Source: Sediminitomix flava
GTDB taxonomy: Bacteria > Bacteroidota > Bacteroidia > Cytophagales > Flammeovirgaceae
Length of the DNA: 64,000 bases
Direction of reading: 5' to 3'
Assembly: GCF_003149185.1 (NCBI RefSeq)
Contig: NZ_QGDO01000006.1
Coordinates: forward strand, 186,001-250,000
Positions 16,765 to 25,382 of this stretch are shown here, in pieces. The notes below the pieces were generated by a model, which was not told where the DNA came from, ran no database searches, and worked only from the letters and a program-made list of their open reading frames with translations. Every line of letters starts with the position of its first letter. Positions within the stretch are counted from its first letter, which is position 1. A program made the translations under genes and the position numbers.

Positions 16765-19212
16765 TTAATAGAGGTCATAATCTGAACTAGAGTCACTTCC
16801 TTTTCCTCCTTTTGACTTTCTTTTTCCACTAAAGGCATTTTTCAGTTCGCCGAAAGTATAAGAGAAAGAGATGTAAGCAATCTGAGATTCTCTCTTGAAG
16901 TCTCGGTATTGCGCATAGGTTTCATCATAGTTGTACACATTTCCTTGCCATATATCCAGTGGGTCAGAGACTGAGAGTGTCAATGTTCCTCGGTTTTGTA
17001 ATACTTTTTGCTGTAAGCCCAAGTTCATAATTGTCATACTACCAAATTCTCCTGTCGGAACTTGTTTTGGAGCGTTGTAGCTTACAGAAGCTTGTAAACT
17101 AGCTCCTTTCCAGAGGTTAAAACGGTTATTGACTTTTAAACTCCAAGAGGTACCGCTGTTGCTTAGGTCTGTGCCACTTTCATCTTCATGCCCCTCATAA
17201 ACTTGATAAAAATAATTGAAGCTACCATCTATGTTCCACCAAGAAGTCAGTTGGCTATTCGCTATAAGTTCAAATCCTGTATTGGTTCCTTGTGCTAGGT
17301 TTGCGTAAGTACTCATGATGGTATCGGCAGCTACAGCATAGCTTACACGAGTGATAGCATTGTCGGTGTATTTGTGATAAACAGCACCAGTAAGTGTCAG
17401 TTTATTCCAAGATTTAGTATATCCGATCTCATAAGAATCAGCGAATTCTGGTTCTAGATATGGATTACCTTGTCTGAGGTTTTCTGGGTTTGACTGATCG
17501 ATATAAGGATTCAGCATTCGATGATTTGGACGATTGACTCTTTTGCTATAAGAAAACATCAATTCAGATTCGTTATCGAATGTTTTACTAATGGCAAAAC
17601 TCGGATAGATTTTGAAGTAAGGATAATCAAATGCTTCACCAGTAGTTTTCAATTCAGAATTGATATATGCCTGTTCAATTCTTAAACCAGCATCTACGCG
17701 AAGACTAGGTAAGACCTCTCCACTTACCAATCCGTAAGCTGCGTAGATCTGCTGGTCATACAAAAAATTGTTATCTAGTCTAGTATCTCGAATCAAAGAA
17801 CCATCAGAAGCTCTGTTATAGGCTATAAAATCTTCTTCGGAGCTATTTAGGGTAATCATAGTACCTGCTTCTAGTTTAAATCGATCACCTAAAGGTTGTG
17901 TATAATCAATTTGGAAGTTCGCCATTTTCATATCACCCCTAATGTCATTGAAAGTTTGTGTACTACCAAAGTCTTGCGTACCGCCATTGTTCCCTTCAGA
18001 GTAAGATGCCGATATTTCTAGGTTTTGAGCTGGGTTTACGAATTTCTTTTGATAAGACAGGCTGACTTCTGCCATCTGATTTTCATTATTCATAAAGTTA
18101 TCAGAGGTAGTTGTCGAGCCATTCTGATCGATGTTTGTTTGTAAAGTTTTTCGATCCATATTGAAGGAATTGAATTTACCTCCAAGCGTGATCGAATTAT
18201 ATTTATTAAACTGATATCCAATTCCTGTAGTGAACATATGAGCGTTACGTGTATGATTACCTGTCGAGTTTTGGTCAGAAGTAGAAATAATATTTCCATT
18301 TTCATCAAAACTTTCTCGGTAAGCATTTGACTCCATCCAACGTTGGTCTGAACGGAAAGAATAATTCGCATTTACATTGAATTTTCCTTGATAATGGCTT
18401 AGCCCAAGAGTTGTGTTGTACTTATCTCCCGTACCCGCAGAAACTTTTACCATTCCTTGTGTCCCTTTGAGCTTTTCTTTTTTGAGTTTGATATTCAAGA
18501 TACCCGACATTCCTTCAGGACTATATTTGGCAGAAGGATTTGTAATGACTTCAATACTCTCAATACTTTCAGATGGAATCTGTTCCAAATAGTCGGAACT
18601 ACCCAATACAGAGGGTTTGCCATCTATGAATATTTTCACATTAGAATTTCCTCTTAATGATATATTTCCATCAAGATCAACATCAATAGAAGGTACATTA
18701 GAAAGAAGTTGTAGGGCATCGCTACCTGTAGAACCCAGATCGGCAGCAACGTTGAAAGAACGTTTTTCTAAGCCCGCAGAAACTATTTCTTGTTCGCCTA
18801 CTACCACAACTTCATTCAACTCTTGAGCTGAAGATGAGAGTATGATTTTTCCAATATATTTTTTATAGTTATCGGGCTTAAAACCTATCATGTTGGGGTA
18901 GGTGTAATTGTCATATCCTACTAAACTTACTTTCACTTGGTATCTGCCAAAAGGAATTTCATTAATACTAAATTTCCCTTCGTCATCGGCTAGAGCGCCA
19001 GTCACCAATTTTGTGGTATCTCGCATACTGAAGAGAGAAATTGTGGCAAAGGCAAGTCCTTCCGATGTTTGTTCATCGATAATTTGTCCACCCAAAACAC
19101 CAATTTTTGGCCTTTCTCTTCCTTCCATGCCTTGAGGACGACCTTGTGCCCAAGTAAATGTTGGAAGCAGTGATAAAATGAAAAGTAGAAGTTTGTTTGA
19201 CATTGTTGACAC
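16765..19212 (-). CDS. Outer-membrane beta-barrel protein of the TonB-receptor-like family
   Basis: 815 residues. A signal peptide (MSNKLLLFILSLLPTFTWAQ) is followed by a CarboxypepD_reg-like beta-sandwich (about 38-120, GGQIIDEQTSEGLAFATI), a TonB-box-like ELNEVVVVGEQ, a plug domain (about 135-235, with NISLRGNSNVKIFIDGKP) and an outer-membrane barrel of the OMP_b-brl_3 type. The C-terminal tail is rich in Lys, Gly and Ser (KRKSKGGKGSDSSSDYDLY), not the usual aromatic-ending strand. No SusD-like partner is adjacent, so it is not an obvious polysaccharide-uptake receptor; the cargo is unknown. The first two candidate ATGs (19212, 19203) differ by three residues. It is divergent from a DUF4136 lipoprotein. 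Confidence 0.85.
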   Translation of the reverse strand: MSTMSNKLLLFILSLLPTFTWAQGRPQGMEGRERPKIGVLGGQIIDEQTSEGLAFATISLFSMRDTTKLVTGALADDEGKFSINEIPFGRYQVKVSLVGYDNYTYPNMIGFKPDNYKKYIGKIILSSSAQELNEVVVVGEQEIVSAGLEKRSFNVAADLGSTGSDALQLLSNVPSIDVDLDGNISLRGNSNVKIFIDGKPSVLGSSDYLEQIPSESIESIEVITNPSAKYSPEGMSGILNIKLKKEKLKGTQGMVKVSAGTGDKYNTTLGLSHYQGKFNVNANYSFRSDQRWMESNAYRESFDENGNIISTSDQNSTGNHTRNAHMFTTGIGYQFNKYNSITLGGKFNSFNMDRKTLQTNIDQNGSTTTSDNFMNNENQMAEVSLSYQKKFVNPAQNLEISASYSEGNNGGTQDFGSTQTFNDIRGDMKMANFQIDYTQPLGDRFKLEAGTMITLNSSEEDFIAYNRASDGSLIRDTRLDNNFLYDQQIYAAYGLVSGEVLPSLRVDAGLRIEQAYINSELKTTGEAFDYPYFKIYPSFAISKTFDNESELMFSYSKRVNRPNHRMLNPYIDQSNPENLRQGNPYLEPEFADSYEIGYTKSWNKLTLTGAVYHKYTDNAITRVSYAVAADTIMSTYANLAQGTNTGFELIANSQLTSWWNIDGSFNYFYQVYEGHEDESGTDLSNSGTSWSLKVNNRFNLWKGASLQASVSYNAPKQVPTGEFGSMTIMNLGLQQKVLQNRGTLTLSVSDPLDIWQGNVYNYDETYAQYRDFKRESQIAYISFSYTFGELKNAFSGKRKSKGGKGSDSSSDYDLY

Positions 19213-19438
19213 CGATTTTTATTTCTGATAAAACAAAGGTGTTTAGTCTCTCTTAGTACAAAAAATAAAATCAACGAACGTAATATTTCATTCAATGAAT
19301 AGAGGATTAGGCTGTAGGAGGGAAATGTCAATATTGGATGTTTACATTTGTTTTTTAGTGAATAATAGAATTTGGGTATTGGATAAAAATAAGTGGAAGT
19401 GGTGTTATAAGAGTAATGTGTCTCTTAATTCTAGCCCT

Positions 19439-20065
19439 ATGAAAACTATCTACTATCTACTGACCATACTATTGATTACCTCTTGCACCACAGCTCAGAT
19501 CAGTTCAGACTACCAAGCTTACACTGATTTTCAGCAGTACAATTCATTCAATTTCAAATCGGACTTTTCACCTCAAGAAATGAATGAATTTGATCAAGCA
19601 CGTTTCAAAAGAGCAATTTCTCATTCTTTGGCAGACAAAGGTTACTTTGAATCTGAAGCCCCAAAAATGATGATTGATATGAATGTTTCTACAGAAACGA
19701 AACAAAGAGTGGTGACTTATAACAATCCGTCTTATTATGCTTACGGACCTAATTTCGTTTATGGAAACTGTGGTCCTTATGGCGGAATAAGTAGTTACTA
19801 TTTTGCTGGACCTAATTTTTACAGATACCCTTATGCTTATCGTGGTGGCTTTGCAGGCTATGGATTGACGCCTCAGCAAGAAGTTGTAGAATATGAAGAA
19901 TGGACACTCGTTGTTGACTTCTATGATGCTGATAATGCGACCTTGATTTGGCAAGGAAAAATGGTGATTGAAGACCTTGATTTGGACACTTCTCCTAAGC
20001 GAAAAGAACAATTGATTAACCGTTATATGGAAAAGCTTTTGAAACAGTATCCACCTGAATCATAG
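19439..20065 (+). CDS. DUF4136-family lipoprotein
   Basis: 208 residues starting at ATG 19439, which gives the lipoprotein signal MKTIYYLLTILLITSC (Cys about 16). The frame is open back to 19295 but the extension has no signal. The domain has the usual opening (the F...Y.SFNF pattern: YTDFQQYNSFNF), the FDQARFKRAISHSLADKGY helix and a closing TLVVDFYDADNATLIWQG strand. Between them lies an aromatic, Gly- and Tyr-rich insert (about residues 100-145, such as SSYYFAGPNFYRYPYAYRG) common in envelope lipoproteins. Function unknown; it is probably anchored in the outer membrane. Confidence 0.8.
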   Translation: MKTIYYLLTILLITSCTTAQISSDYQAYTDFQQYNSFNFKSDFSPQEMNEFDQARFKRAISHSLADKGYFESEAPKMMIDMNVSTETKQRVVTYNNPSYYAYGPNFVYGNCGPYGGISSYYFAGPNFYRYPYAYRGGFAGYGLTPQQEVVEYEEWTLVVDFYDADNATLIWQGKMVIEDLDLDTSPKRKEQLINRYMEKLLKQYPPES

Positions 20066-20116
20066 GTTGTTTAGAAGTATTGAGTATCATCTTTTTACTC
20101 CCAATTATTCTTTTCA

Positions 20117-20124
20117 TAGATTTG
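20117..20124 (+). promoter_or_regulatory. Candidate -7 box for the HAD phosphatase gene
   Basis: TAGATTTG matches TAnnTTTG, 23 bases before the start at 20148. A T-rich stretch lies at the expected -33 distance but has no TTTG. Confidence 0.4.
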
Positions 20125-20147
20125 AATATTTTTTGATTCAAACATAT

Positions 20148-20795
20148 ATGGAAATGAATAAACACATTGCGGTTTTTGATATAGACGGTACACTCAGACA
20201 AGTAGTAGACCCTTGGATGCTTTTGCACAATCATCTGAATACAGCTGAGAAAGGAGCTGAAATTTATAAGGCTTGGGCTGCAAATGAAATCAGCTATGAC
20301 AGAATGTGTGAACTAGATGTGGCTTTGTGGAAAGGCATTTCTAAAGAGAAAATGTTGGAAGCTTTAGCCACCAATCCTATACGAAAAGGAGCTAAAGAAC
20401 TAGTGAGCTGGTTTAAAGAAAGAGGCATTACTTGTATCGGGATAAGTACAGGCTTATCATTTCTCAATGAAATAACAGCAAAAGAGTTGGGTTTAGATGA
20501 AGTCTATTCCAATGAAGTATTGTTTGAAAATGGCATTTGTACAGGGCAAATGAATATCCATGTAAGAGAGGAAAGCAAGGATGAAACTTTGGTAAATGCG
20601 CTAAAGAAACACCAAATTGACGGAGATGTTTTTGCCTTTGGAGATGGCCCTGCAGATGTGAAACTATTCTTGAATGCAGACTTTTCTGTGGCTGTTTTTC
20701 CTAGAAATGAAAAAATAGCTGAATGTGCTGATATCGTTGTTGCAGAAGAACCTCTTCATACGGTTTTAGAGCAATTGGAAGAGACTTTCGTCTAA
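20148..20795 (+). CDS. HAD-superfamily phosphatase (phosphoserine phosphatase-like)
   Basis: 215 residues, cytoplasmic. HAD motif I is AVFDIDGTL with the nucleophilic Asp, motif II is GISTG, and motif III/IV is the region FAFGDGPADVKLF. The cap region (residues 20-80) is helical, as in type IB phosphatases of the SerB/HAD-IB group. The second acid of motif I is D in DIDGT, as required. Start ATG 20148 (MEMNKHIAVF) is preferred over an upstream frame extension to 20067; ATG 20154 is an alternative. The substrate is unknown. It stands alone between a lipoprotein gene and an ArsR-type operon. Confidence 0.82.
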   Translation: MEMNKHIAVFDIDGTLRQVVDPWMLLHNHLNTAEKGAEIYKAWAANEISYDRMCELDVALWKGISKEKMLEALATNPIRKGAKELVSWFKERGITCIGISTGLSFLNEITAKELGLDEVYSNEVLFENGICTGQMNIHVREESKDETLVNALKKHQIDGDVFAFGDGPADVKLFLNADFSVAVFPRNEKIAECADIVVAEEPLHTVLEQLEETFV

Positions 20796-20846
20796 TTTTA
20801 AATTTTCATGAAACTTGTTCTTTACAAGTTTCGTAATTACCTTTAA

Positions 20847-20862
20847 TTAGACATTTGTCTAA
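20847..20862. promoter_or_regulatory. Palindromic operator of the sdpR-sdpI-like operon
   Basis: TTAGACA-TT-TGTCTAA is a perfect palindrome with seven-base arms, centred 27 bases before the ArsR-type regulator start. Its position fits an autoregulatory site. Confidence 0.65.
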
Positions 20863-20881
20863 ATATCTAAAGAAGTGATTG

Positions 20882-21145
20882 ATGAATGCATTATTTAAAG
20901 CCTTAAACGATCAGACAAGAAGGCGAATTTTAGAACTATTGAAAGATAAGGATCTGACAGCAGGAGAAATTGCAGATGAGTTTGAGATGAGTAAACCAAG
21001 TATTTCACATCATCTAGACTTACTCAAGAGAGCTGATTTGATCTATTCGACACGTAAAGGACAGCACATATTGTATTCTTTAAATATGACTGTATTCGAT
21101 GATATAATCAATTGGTTATTACATTTTAAAAATCCAAAAACATGA
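20882..21145 (+). CDS. sdpR: ArsR-family transcriptional repressor, SdpR-like
   Basis: An 87-residue winged-helix protein. The recognition segment is AGEIADEFEMSKPSISHHLDLL and the wing is IYSTRKGQHILYSLN, both typical of the metal-independent SdpR branch of ArsR proteins; no metal-binding cysteines are present. ATG 20882 is used (an in-frame TTG directly precedes it). A perfect palindrome lies just upstream. The stop overlaps the start of the SdpI-like gene by four bases (ATGA), so the two are translationally coupled. In Bacillus subtilis SdpR represses sdpRI until the membrane protein SdpI, on sensing the SdpC toxin, sequesters it; whether that holds here is inference. Confidence 0.85.
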   Translation: MNALFKALNDQTRRRILELLKDKDLTAGEIADEFEMSKPSISHHLDLLKRADLIYSTRKGQHILYSLNMTVFDDIINWLLHFKNPKT

Positions 21146-21789
21146 AAAACTCAAAACTAAACGAAGGGCTTATTCTTCTTTTTACCATAGTGCCACTGAT
21201 CTACCTTTTTATAGTCTTTGATCAATTATCTGAGCAAGTACCTATTCATTTCAATATAAAAGGAGAAGCAGATAATTTTGCTGATAAAAGCTCAATGTGG
21301 TGGATTGTCGCACTGATGATGTTTGGGACTTATCTCTTGATGAAGGTAATACCTTTCATTGACCCAAAGAATAAGAATAATATTGGGGCTTCTTATCCCA
21401 AATTCAGGTTAATGATGGCAATGTTTATGAGTGCTTTGGCTTGTTTCATTATTCGAGTAGGGCATGTAGGTACAATAGGTATGGGAATGGACAATGTATT
21501 GGCTATTCTTTTATCAGTAATGATGATTGGTCTTGGGAATTATCTCACGACTATAAAACCCAATTATTTTGTAGGCTTGCGTACACCTTGGACTTTGGAA
21601 AATGAAACAGTGTGGAGAAAATCTCACCGAATGAGTGGGAAATTAGGTTTTGCTTTGGGCTTTGTTGCGCTCTTTTTGACTTTGTTATTATCGTCAAAAA
21701 TTAAAGTATTGGTGGTTGTCGGCATTATGTTGATTTGGGCATTTTATTCTATTTATTATTCTTATAAAGTGTATCAGCAAGAAAAATAA
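21142..21789 (+). CDS. sdpI: SdpI/DUF1648-family membrane protein
   Basis: 215 residues with about six membrane segments. The N-terminus is DUF1648-like (PIHFNIKGEADNFADKSSMW, the characteristic I.H.N..G.AD pattern) and the C-terminal half is SdpI-like (NYFVGLRTPWTLENETVW, then RMSGKLGF), the most conserved signature of the family. In B. subtilis SdpI gives immunity to the SdpC toxin and recruits the repressor to the membrane. No sdpC-like toxin gene is seen nearby, so this may serve against toxins from neighbours or have another stress role. It overlaps the regulator gene by four bases. Confidence 0.87.
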   Translation: MKNSKLNEGLILLFTIVPLIYLFIVFDQLSEQVPIHFNIKGEADNFADKSSMWWIVALMMFGTYLLMKVIPFIDPKNKNNIGASYPKFRLMMAMFMSALACFIIRVGHVGTIGMGMDNVLAILLSVMMIGLGNYLTTIKPNYFVGLRTPWTLENETVWRKSHRMSGKLGFALGFVALFLTLLLSSKIKVLVVVGIMLIWAFYSIYYSYKVYQQEK

Positions 21790-21856
21790 GTCGAAGTAGT
21801 TACTTCATTATTCTAAAAATGTTAGATTTTGCCCCATAACGAAGAACAGTAAAAAA

Positions 21857-23614
21857 ATGAAAAAGAGAATAGGGTATATCTTTTTGTTGTGGGGACTTAC
21901 TTTTTTAGCTCAAGCGCAGTTTCAGATTACACCAGGAACATCACAAAATACACAAACAGAAGAGGAGGATGAAGAGAAAGTAGACCTTGATATCTTTGCA
22001 CCAGATGACCATCGTAAATATCAATTTGTAAAGAAAAATGGAAAAGAATTCTCTTTAAGTACGCCTTATCATACCATAAGAACGCACCTTTCTTTTTTGA
22101 GTAGTGAAAACTATGAGCCTGAGATTTCGGCAATGACCATTTTTATGGGACAGTATACCGATCAGGAACGTGTAGATTTGGCCTTGAAAATCGAAGCCAT
22201 CTATGATCGTTTGGGAATTGTGATTGACCTTAATGATGTATCAATAAATAAAGATTATCAGTATTCACCAAATAAGAAATCACCTCCTCAGAATCGCTAT
22301 ATCGTATCTGAAAAATACCCTCAGATTTTCTTAGAAAAGTATGGGGTAGATTGGCTGTATTCGGAGGCAACCTGCAAGTATATTCCTAAGCTATACGAGA
22401 AGCTTTATCCGTTTAAAACACATAAACTCCTTGAGTTAAGTCGTAAAATAGATAGTGATGCAGCTAAGAAAACCTATTTCGGGATTCATATTTGGCAATA
22501 CTTCGGGATAGCACTTTTTATATTGTTGGTGACGGTCATGTACCGAAGTTTGAGGTATCTTTTTAGAAGAGCAATCGTCAGTATACTTAACTATTTTCAT
22601 TTCAATGAAAACATCATAGAGCCCAATAAGCGAATTTCTTCGCCTTTGGCTTATCTCTGTGTAGTGTTTATTGGTTGGCTTGTGTACCCAGTACTCCAAA
22701 TGCCAGCTTGGCTTACAAATTATCTTTTATATCCTGTAAATATTTTCACCTTCACCCTGCTGATCATGGCTATGCTTAGGGTGGTGCGATTATTTTCATA
22801 TTATGTAAACAGGTCACTTCAGAAGCATCCGACTCCTATGGATCAGATTCCAAACAGGATGCCATTGGCCAAGATCATAGAGAAATTACTTCAGTTTCTA
22901 GTAATCGCTATCGGTATCACTTGGATGCTAAATGCCATAGGAATAGATACGACAGGTTTTGTAGCAGCCTTGTCTATTTCTTCTGTGGCAGTTGCTTTTG
23001 CCTCTCAAGATGCGCTTAAAAACTTAATCGGTTCTGTGATGATTTTTATTGATCGTCCGTTCCAACTCAATGATTGGATTGTTGGACCAGACGTAGAAGG
23101 AGTTGTAGAAGATATTGGTTTCAGAACAACACGAATCAGAACATTTAACCATTCTCTTGTAAGTGTTCCCAATGGTAAGCTTTCAGATTATACAATTGAT
23201 AATCTAGGAGAACGAAAGTACCGACGCTTTAAAACCTATATTCAGATCACTTATGATACTCCACCAGATCTGATTGATGCTTTTGTAGTTGGTTTGAGAG
23301 ATATTATCGAGTCGCATCCGAGTACAAGAAAAGATTATTATCATATCTATTTGAATGGATTTGGAGCGCATTCTTTAGACATATTATTCAATATCTATTT
23401 CATAGTTCCCGATTGGGATATGGAACTGAAGGCAAGACATGACATTATGCTGAAGGTAATTCAGTTAGCAGGAGATTTGGGCGTAAGGTTTGCATTCCCT
23501 ACACAAACAATGCACATCGAAGCCTTCCCAGAAAAGCAAGGATTAACTCCAGATTATCCATATACACGAGCAGAGTTTATGGAGCAAATGCGTAAATCTA
23601 GAAATATAGAGTAG
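21857..23614 (+). CDS. MscS-family mechanosensitive ion channel
   Basis: 585 residues with a signal peptide (ending AQAQ) and an N-terminal periplasmic region of about 190 residues, then five membrane helices. The pore helix and beta domain are recognisable by VAALSISSVAVAFASQDALKNLIGS followed by FIDRPFQLNDWI, GVVEDIGFRTTRIRT and VSVPNGKL (given as short parts around residues 370-450). It should open on membrane tension to release solutes during hypo-osmotic shock. The large exported N-terminal domain is an addition to the basic MscS core. It is preceded by the SdpI-like gene and is transcribed in the same direction 67 bases later. Confidence 0.92.
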   Translation: MKKRIGYIFLLWGLTFLAQAQFQITPGTSQNTQTEEEDEEKVDLDIFAPDDHRKYQFVKKNGKEFSLSTPYHTIRTHLSFLSSENYEPEISAMTIFMGQYTDQERVDLALKIEAIYDRLGIVIDLNDVSINKDYQYSPNKKSPPQNRYIVSEKYPQIFLEKYGVDWLYSEATCKYIPKLYEKLYPFKTHKLLELSRKIDSDAAKKTYFGIHIWQYFGIALFILLVTVMYRSLRYLFRRAIVSILNYFHFNENIIEPNKRISSPLAYLCVVFIGWLVYPVLQMPAWLTNYLLYPVNIFTFTLLIMAMLRVVRLFSYYVNRSLQKHPTPMDQIPNRMPLAKIIEKLLQFLVIAIGITWMLNAIGIDTTGFVAALSISSVAVAFASQDALKNLIGSVMIFIDRPFQLNDWIVGPDVEGVVEDIGFRTTRIRTFNHSLVSVPNGKLSDYTIDNLGERKYRRFKTYIQITYDTPPDLIDAFVVGLRDIIESHPSTRKDYYHIYLNGFGAHSLDILFNIYFIVPDWDMELKARHDIMLKVIQLAGDLGVRFAFPTQTMHIEAFPEKQGLTPDYPYTRAEFMEQMRKSRNIE

Positions 23615-23633
23615 GAGCAGAAATAGCGTTTAT

Positions 23634-24092
23634 TTATTGGACAGTGATGTATTTAGCAGGATGAAAGATAGCTTCATCACCTAAGATATGTAATTCTCCT
23701 GTTCGGTAGTAAGCTTCAAGATGTCTTACGTTTATACCTTTCGGAAGCTTGAATTCGCGAGTAGAACTTTGTAAAATATAATGTTCTACATAGGTATAGC
23801 CATTAAATACATCTTGTCGGATTCGCTCTTTCGCACATACATATAGTATTTTCCCTTTTACCCAAATGGAAATATGATTTTTGTGAGTGAGCATCGGGAT
23901 GATGATATGCATATCATAAACTTTTTGAAAATGCTTTTTTTCTGAAGGTGTGAGTCGACCTGATTCTCGGATGATTTCATCGCCAATAAGGTCAATCTCC
24001 ATAATGGTATTCTTCGCAAATTCTATAAAATGTGCTTTTAGTCGTTCAAAACTAATATTTGAAATATGGTTTAACCGAGCGCGAAGTGACAT
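23634..24092 (-). CDS. Small Hsp20-like protein, divergent
   Basis: 152 residues and no signal peptide. The C-terminal half resembles the alpha-crystallin fold: a strand with YVEHYILQSSTREFKLPKG followed by VRHLEAYYRTGELHILG, matching the pattern of an Hsp20 core in which LPxG and a short beta-strand pair are conserved. The N-terminal half, with FIEFAKNTIMEIDLIGDEI, does not match known Hsp20 arms. The usual C-terminal I-x-I motif is weak (KYITVQ). It could be a divergent small chaperone or an unrelated protein; confidence in the fold is moderate. It is convergent with mscS. Confidence 0.5.
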   Translation of the reverse strand: MSLRARLNHISNISFERLKAHFIEFAKNTIMEIDLIGDEIIRESGRLTPSEKKHFQKVYDMHIIIPMLTHKNHISIWVKGKILYVCAKERIRQDVFNGYTYVEHYILQSSTREFKLPKGINVRHLEAYYRTGELHILGDEAIFHPAKYITVQ

Positions 24093-24446
24093 TACAGCCT
24101 TTTTTGAGTTGTAAATGATCTATTGAATTCTAAGAATATAACATAGTAATTCTGCTTTTTGTACCAACTGTAAAGGGATGATATTGAAAGGGGAACATTA
24201 TTCTCTAGTACTGAAAAAACGAAAAACTGTTCACTTTACAGATTGAATGTTCATATGTGAACAGTAACTGATAGAGTAAATATTACGTTTTTAGTGTTAA
24301 TGGTCAGTTTATCAGTAGTTTATGACTAATGGTATAAGAATTGAATTTATAAAAATGTTTTTGACCCTATGAAAAAAGGAATCTTGAACAAATAATTGAA
24401 TTGGAACAGAAAGCCCGATCGATATTCGATCGGGCTTTTTTTATGG
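24093..24446. other. Non-coding region with a palindrome and an unpaired terminator
   Basis: 354 bases. CTGTTCAC (24227-24234) and GTGAACAG (24257-24264) are inverted repeats 22 bases apart, with GTTCATATGTGAAC nested inside. Near the end a strong plus-strand terminator has no obvious plus-strand gene before it, apart from a possible 8-codon ATG frame at 24369. Confidence 0.5.
24410..24444 (+). terminator. Strong terminator without an upstream plus-strand gene
   Basis: AAAGCCCGATCGA (24410-24422) pairs perfectly with TCGATCGGGCTTT (24426-24438), with more T residues beyond. The nearest plus-strand gene, mscS, ends about 800 bases earlier. It may end a small RNA or mainly stop the minus-strand gene beyond it. 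Confidence 0.85.
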
Positions 24447-25115
24447 CTACCAAAGAACTTTTTTCTCTAAATGAATATCTAAATAAGGTGAACGAGAAAT
24501 ACCACCAGGATTTAAACCTGCTTCTCCTTCAGGGATTGGTGCTCCAAGTTTTTCGAAGTAATCCACCCAAATTGGAAACATCTCGTTGGTATCTGGGTCT
24601 TTGTAAGTCATCGGGAACAGTTTGAAAATCTCTTTTCCACCATTAGCATCTTTGAAAGTTTCATAAACTAATTCCGAACAATAATAACTATCGTTTGTGA
24701 TATCGAAGATATCATCATATTCTTTGCCGAGTAAACTTTCGGCTTTTACAATACTTTGAGGAATAAGGTTTTGATAATCTTTTTTCAACCTTCCTACCGT
24801 AATAAAATCATCTTTGACCTTTTTATTAAAGAATTCCTCAATTGGAGTCGCCATTACACCTTTGCCCACAGCTTCTAAAACAATACAATTTCCTGCACTA
24901 TCATAAGAAACAATGCCACAGTGTGAATAATCATTGCCTTCATAACCTTCAGTTACTTTTGTAATTGCTTCACAGAAAGGTCCGCAGTCCAGATCTTGGA
25001 AAAGGATATCACCAGTCTGAAGTTTGAAGTTTTCTTTTGCGGTTTGTGTTTCTTGTTTGGTCTGACAAGAAAAGAATCCCAAAAGGAGTGTTAGAAGGAG
25101 AATATTATTTTTCAT
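24447..25115 (-). CDS. YiiX/YebB-like papain-fold cysteine hydrolase, lipoprotein
   Basis: 222 residues with a lipoprotein signal (MKNNILLLTLLLGFFSC, Cys about 17). The domain is the permuted NlpC/P60 type (YiiX/DUF830): the catalytic His is in DYSHCGIV (about H65) and the nucleophile is in YYCSELVY (about C146). The order His before Cys in sequence is the mark of the permuted family. The substrate may be an amide or thioester in lipid or peptide, but this is unknown. Start ATG 25115 gives the lipobox; ATG 25133 would add six residues. A minus-strand -7 box lies immediately upstream. Confidence 0.83.
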   Translation of the reverse strand: MKNNILLLTLLLGFFSCQTKQETQTAKENFKLQTGDILFQDLDCGPFCEAITKVTEGYEGNDYSHCGIVSYDSAGNCIVLEAVGKGVMATPIEEFFNKKVKDDFITVGRLKKDYQNLIPQSIVKAESLLGKEYDDIFDITNDSYYCSELVYETFKDANGGKEIFKLFPMTYKDPDTNEMFPIWVDYFEKLGAPIPEGEAGLNPGGISRSPYLDIHLEKKVLW

Positions 25116-25130
25116 TGAATTTAGTTTAGT

Positions 25131-25138
25131 CAAAAGTA
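25131..25138 (-). promoter_or_regulatory. Candidate -7 box of the YiiX-like gene
   Basis: On the minus strand TACTTTTG matches TAnnTTTG, 16 bases before ATG 25115. The same octamer precedes the peroxiredoxin and is seen upstream of mfd at 39652-39659. Confidence 0.5.
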
Positions 25139-25354
25139 TCTAGTGTGTTTCTATCTCTTATGTTTTTTCTTGAACCTTATTTTTTAAGTCTAATCTAGAA
25201 ATAACATCTTCTTCTTAGCATTAAATCTATTTCAACTTTAAAAGATCAAATGTAATAGAATCCTTTTATCAGCCCAAAAACATAGAAATAATACAAAAAA
25301 ATCAGAAAAGTGATTGAGTTTTAAGCTTTTCTTTAAATGCTAATAATAAAATTC

Positions 25355-25362
25355 TAACTTTG
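25355..25362 (+). promoter_or_regulatory. Candidate -7 box of the PAP2 phosphatase gene
   Basis: TAACTTTG matches TAnnTTTG and lies 20 bases before the start at 25383. No clear TTTG is seen at -33. Confidence 0.5.
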
Positions 25363-25382
25363 CGGCTCAAATTGACACCAAC

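Noticed and set aside
24369-24395. An 8-codon leader peptide (MKKGILNK) as a gene
   Set aside because: No downstream plus-strand gene to control and no evidence of translation; kept only as part of the finding on the orphan terminator.
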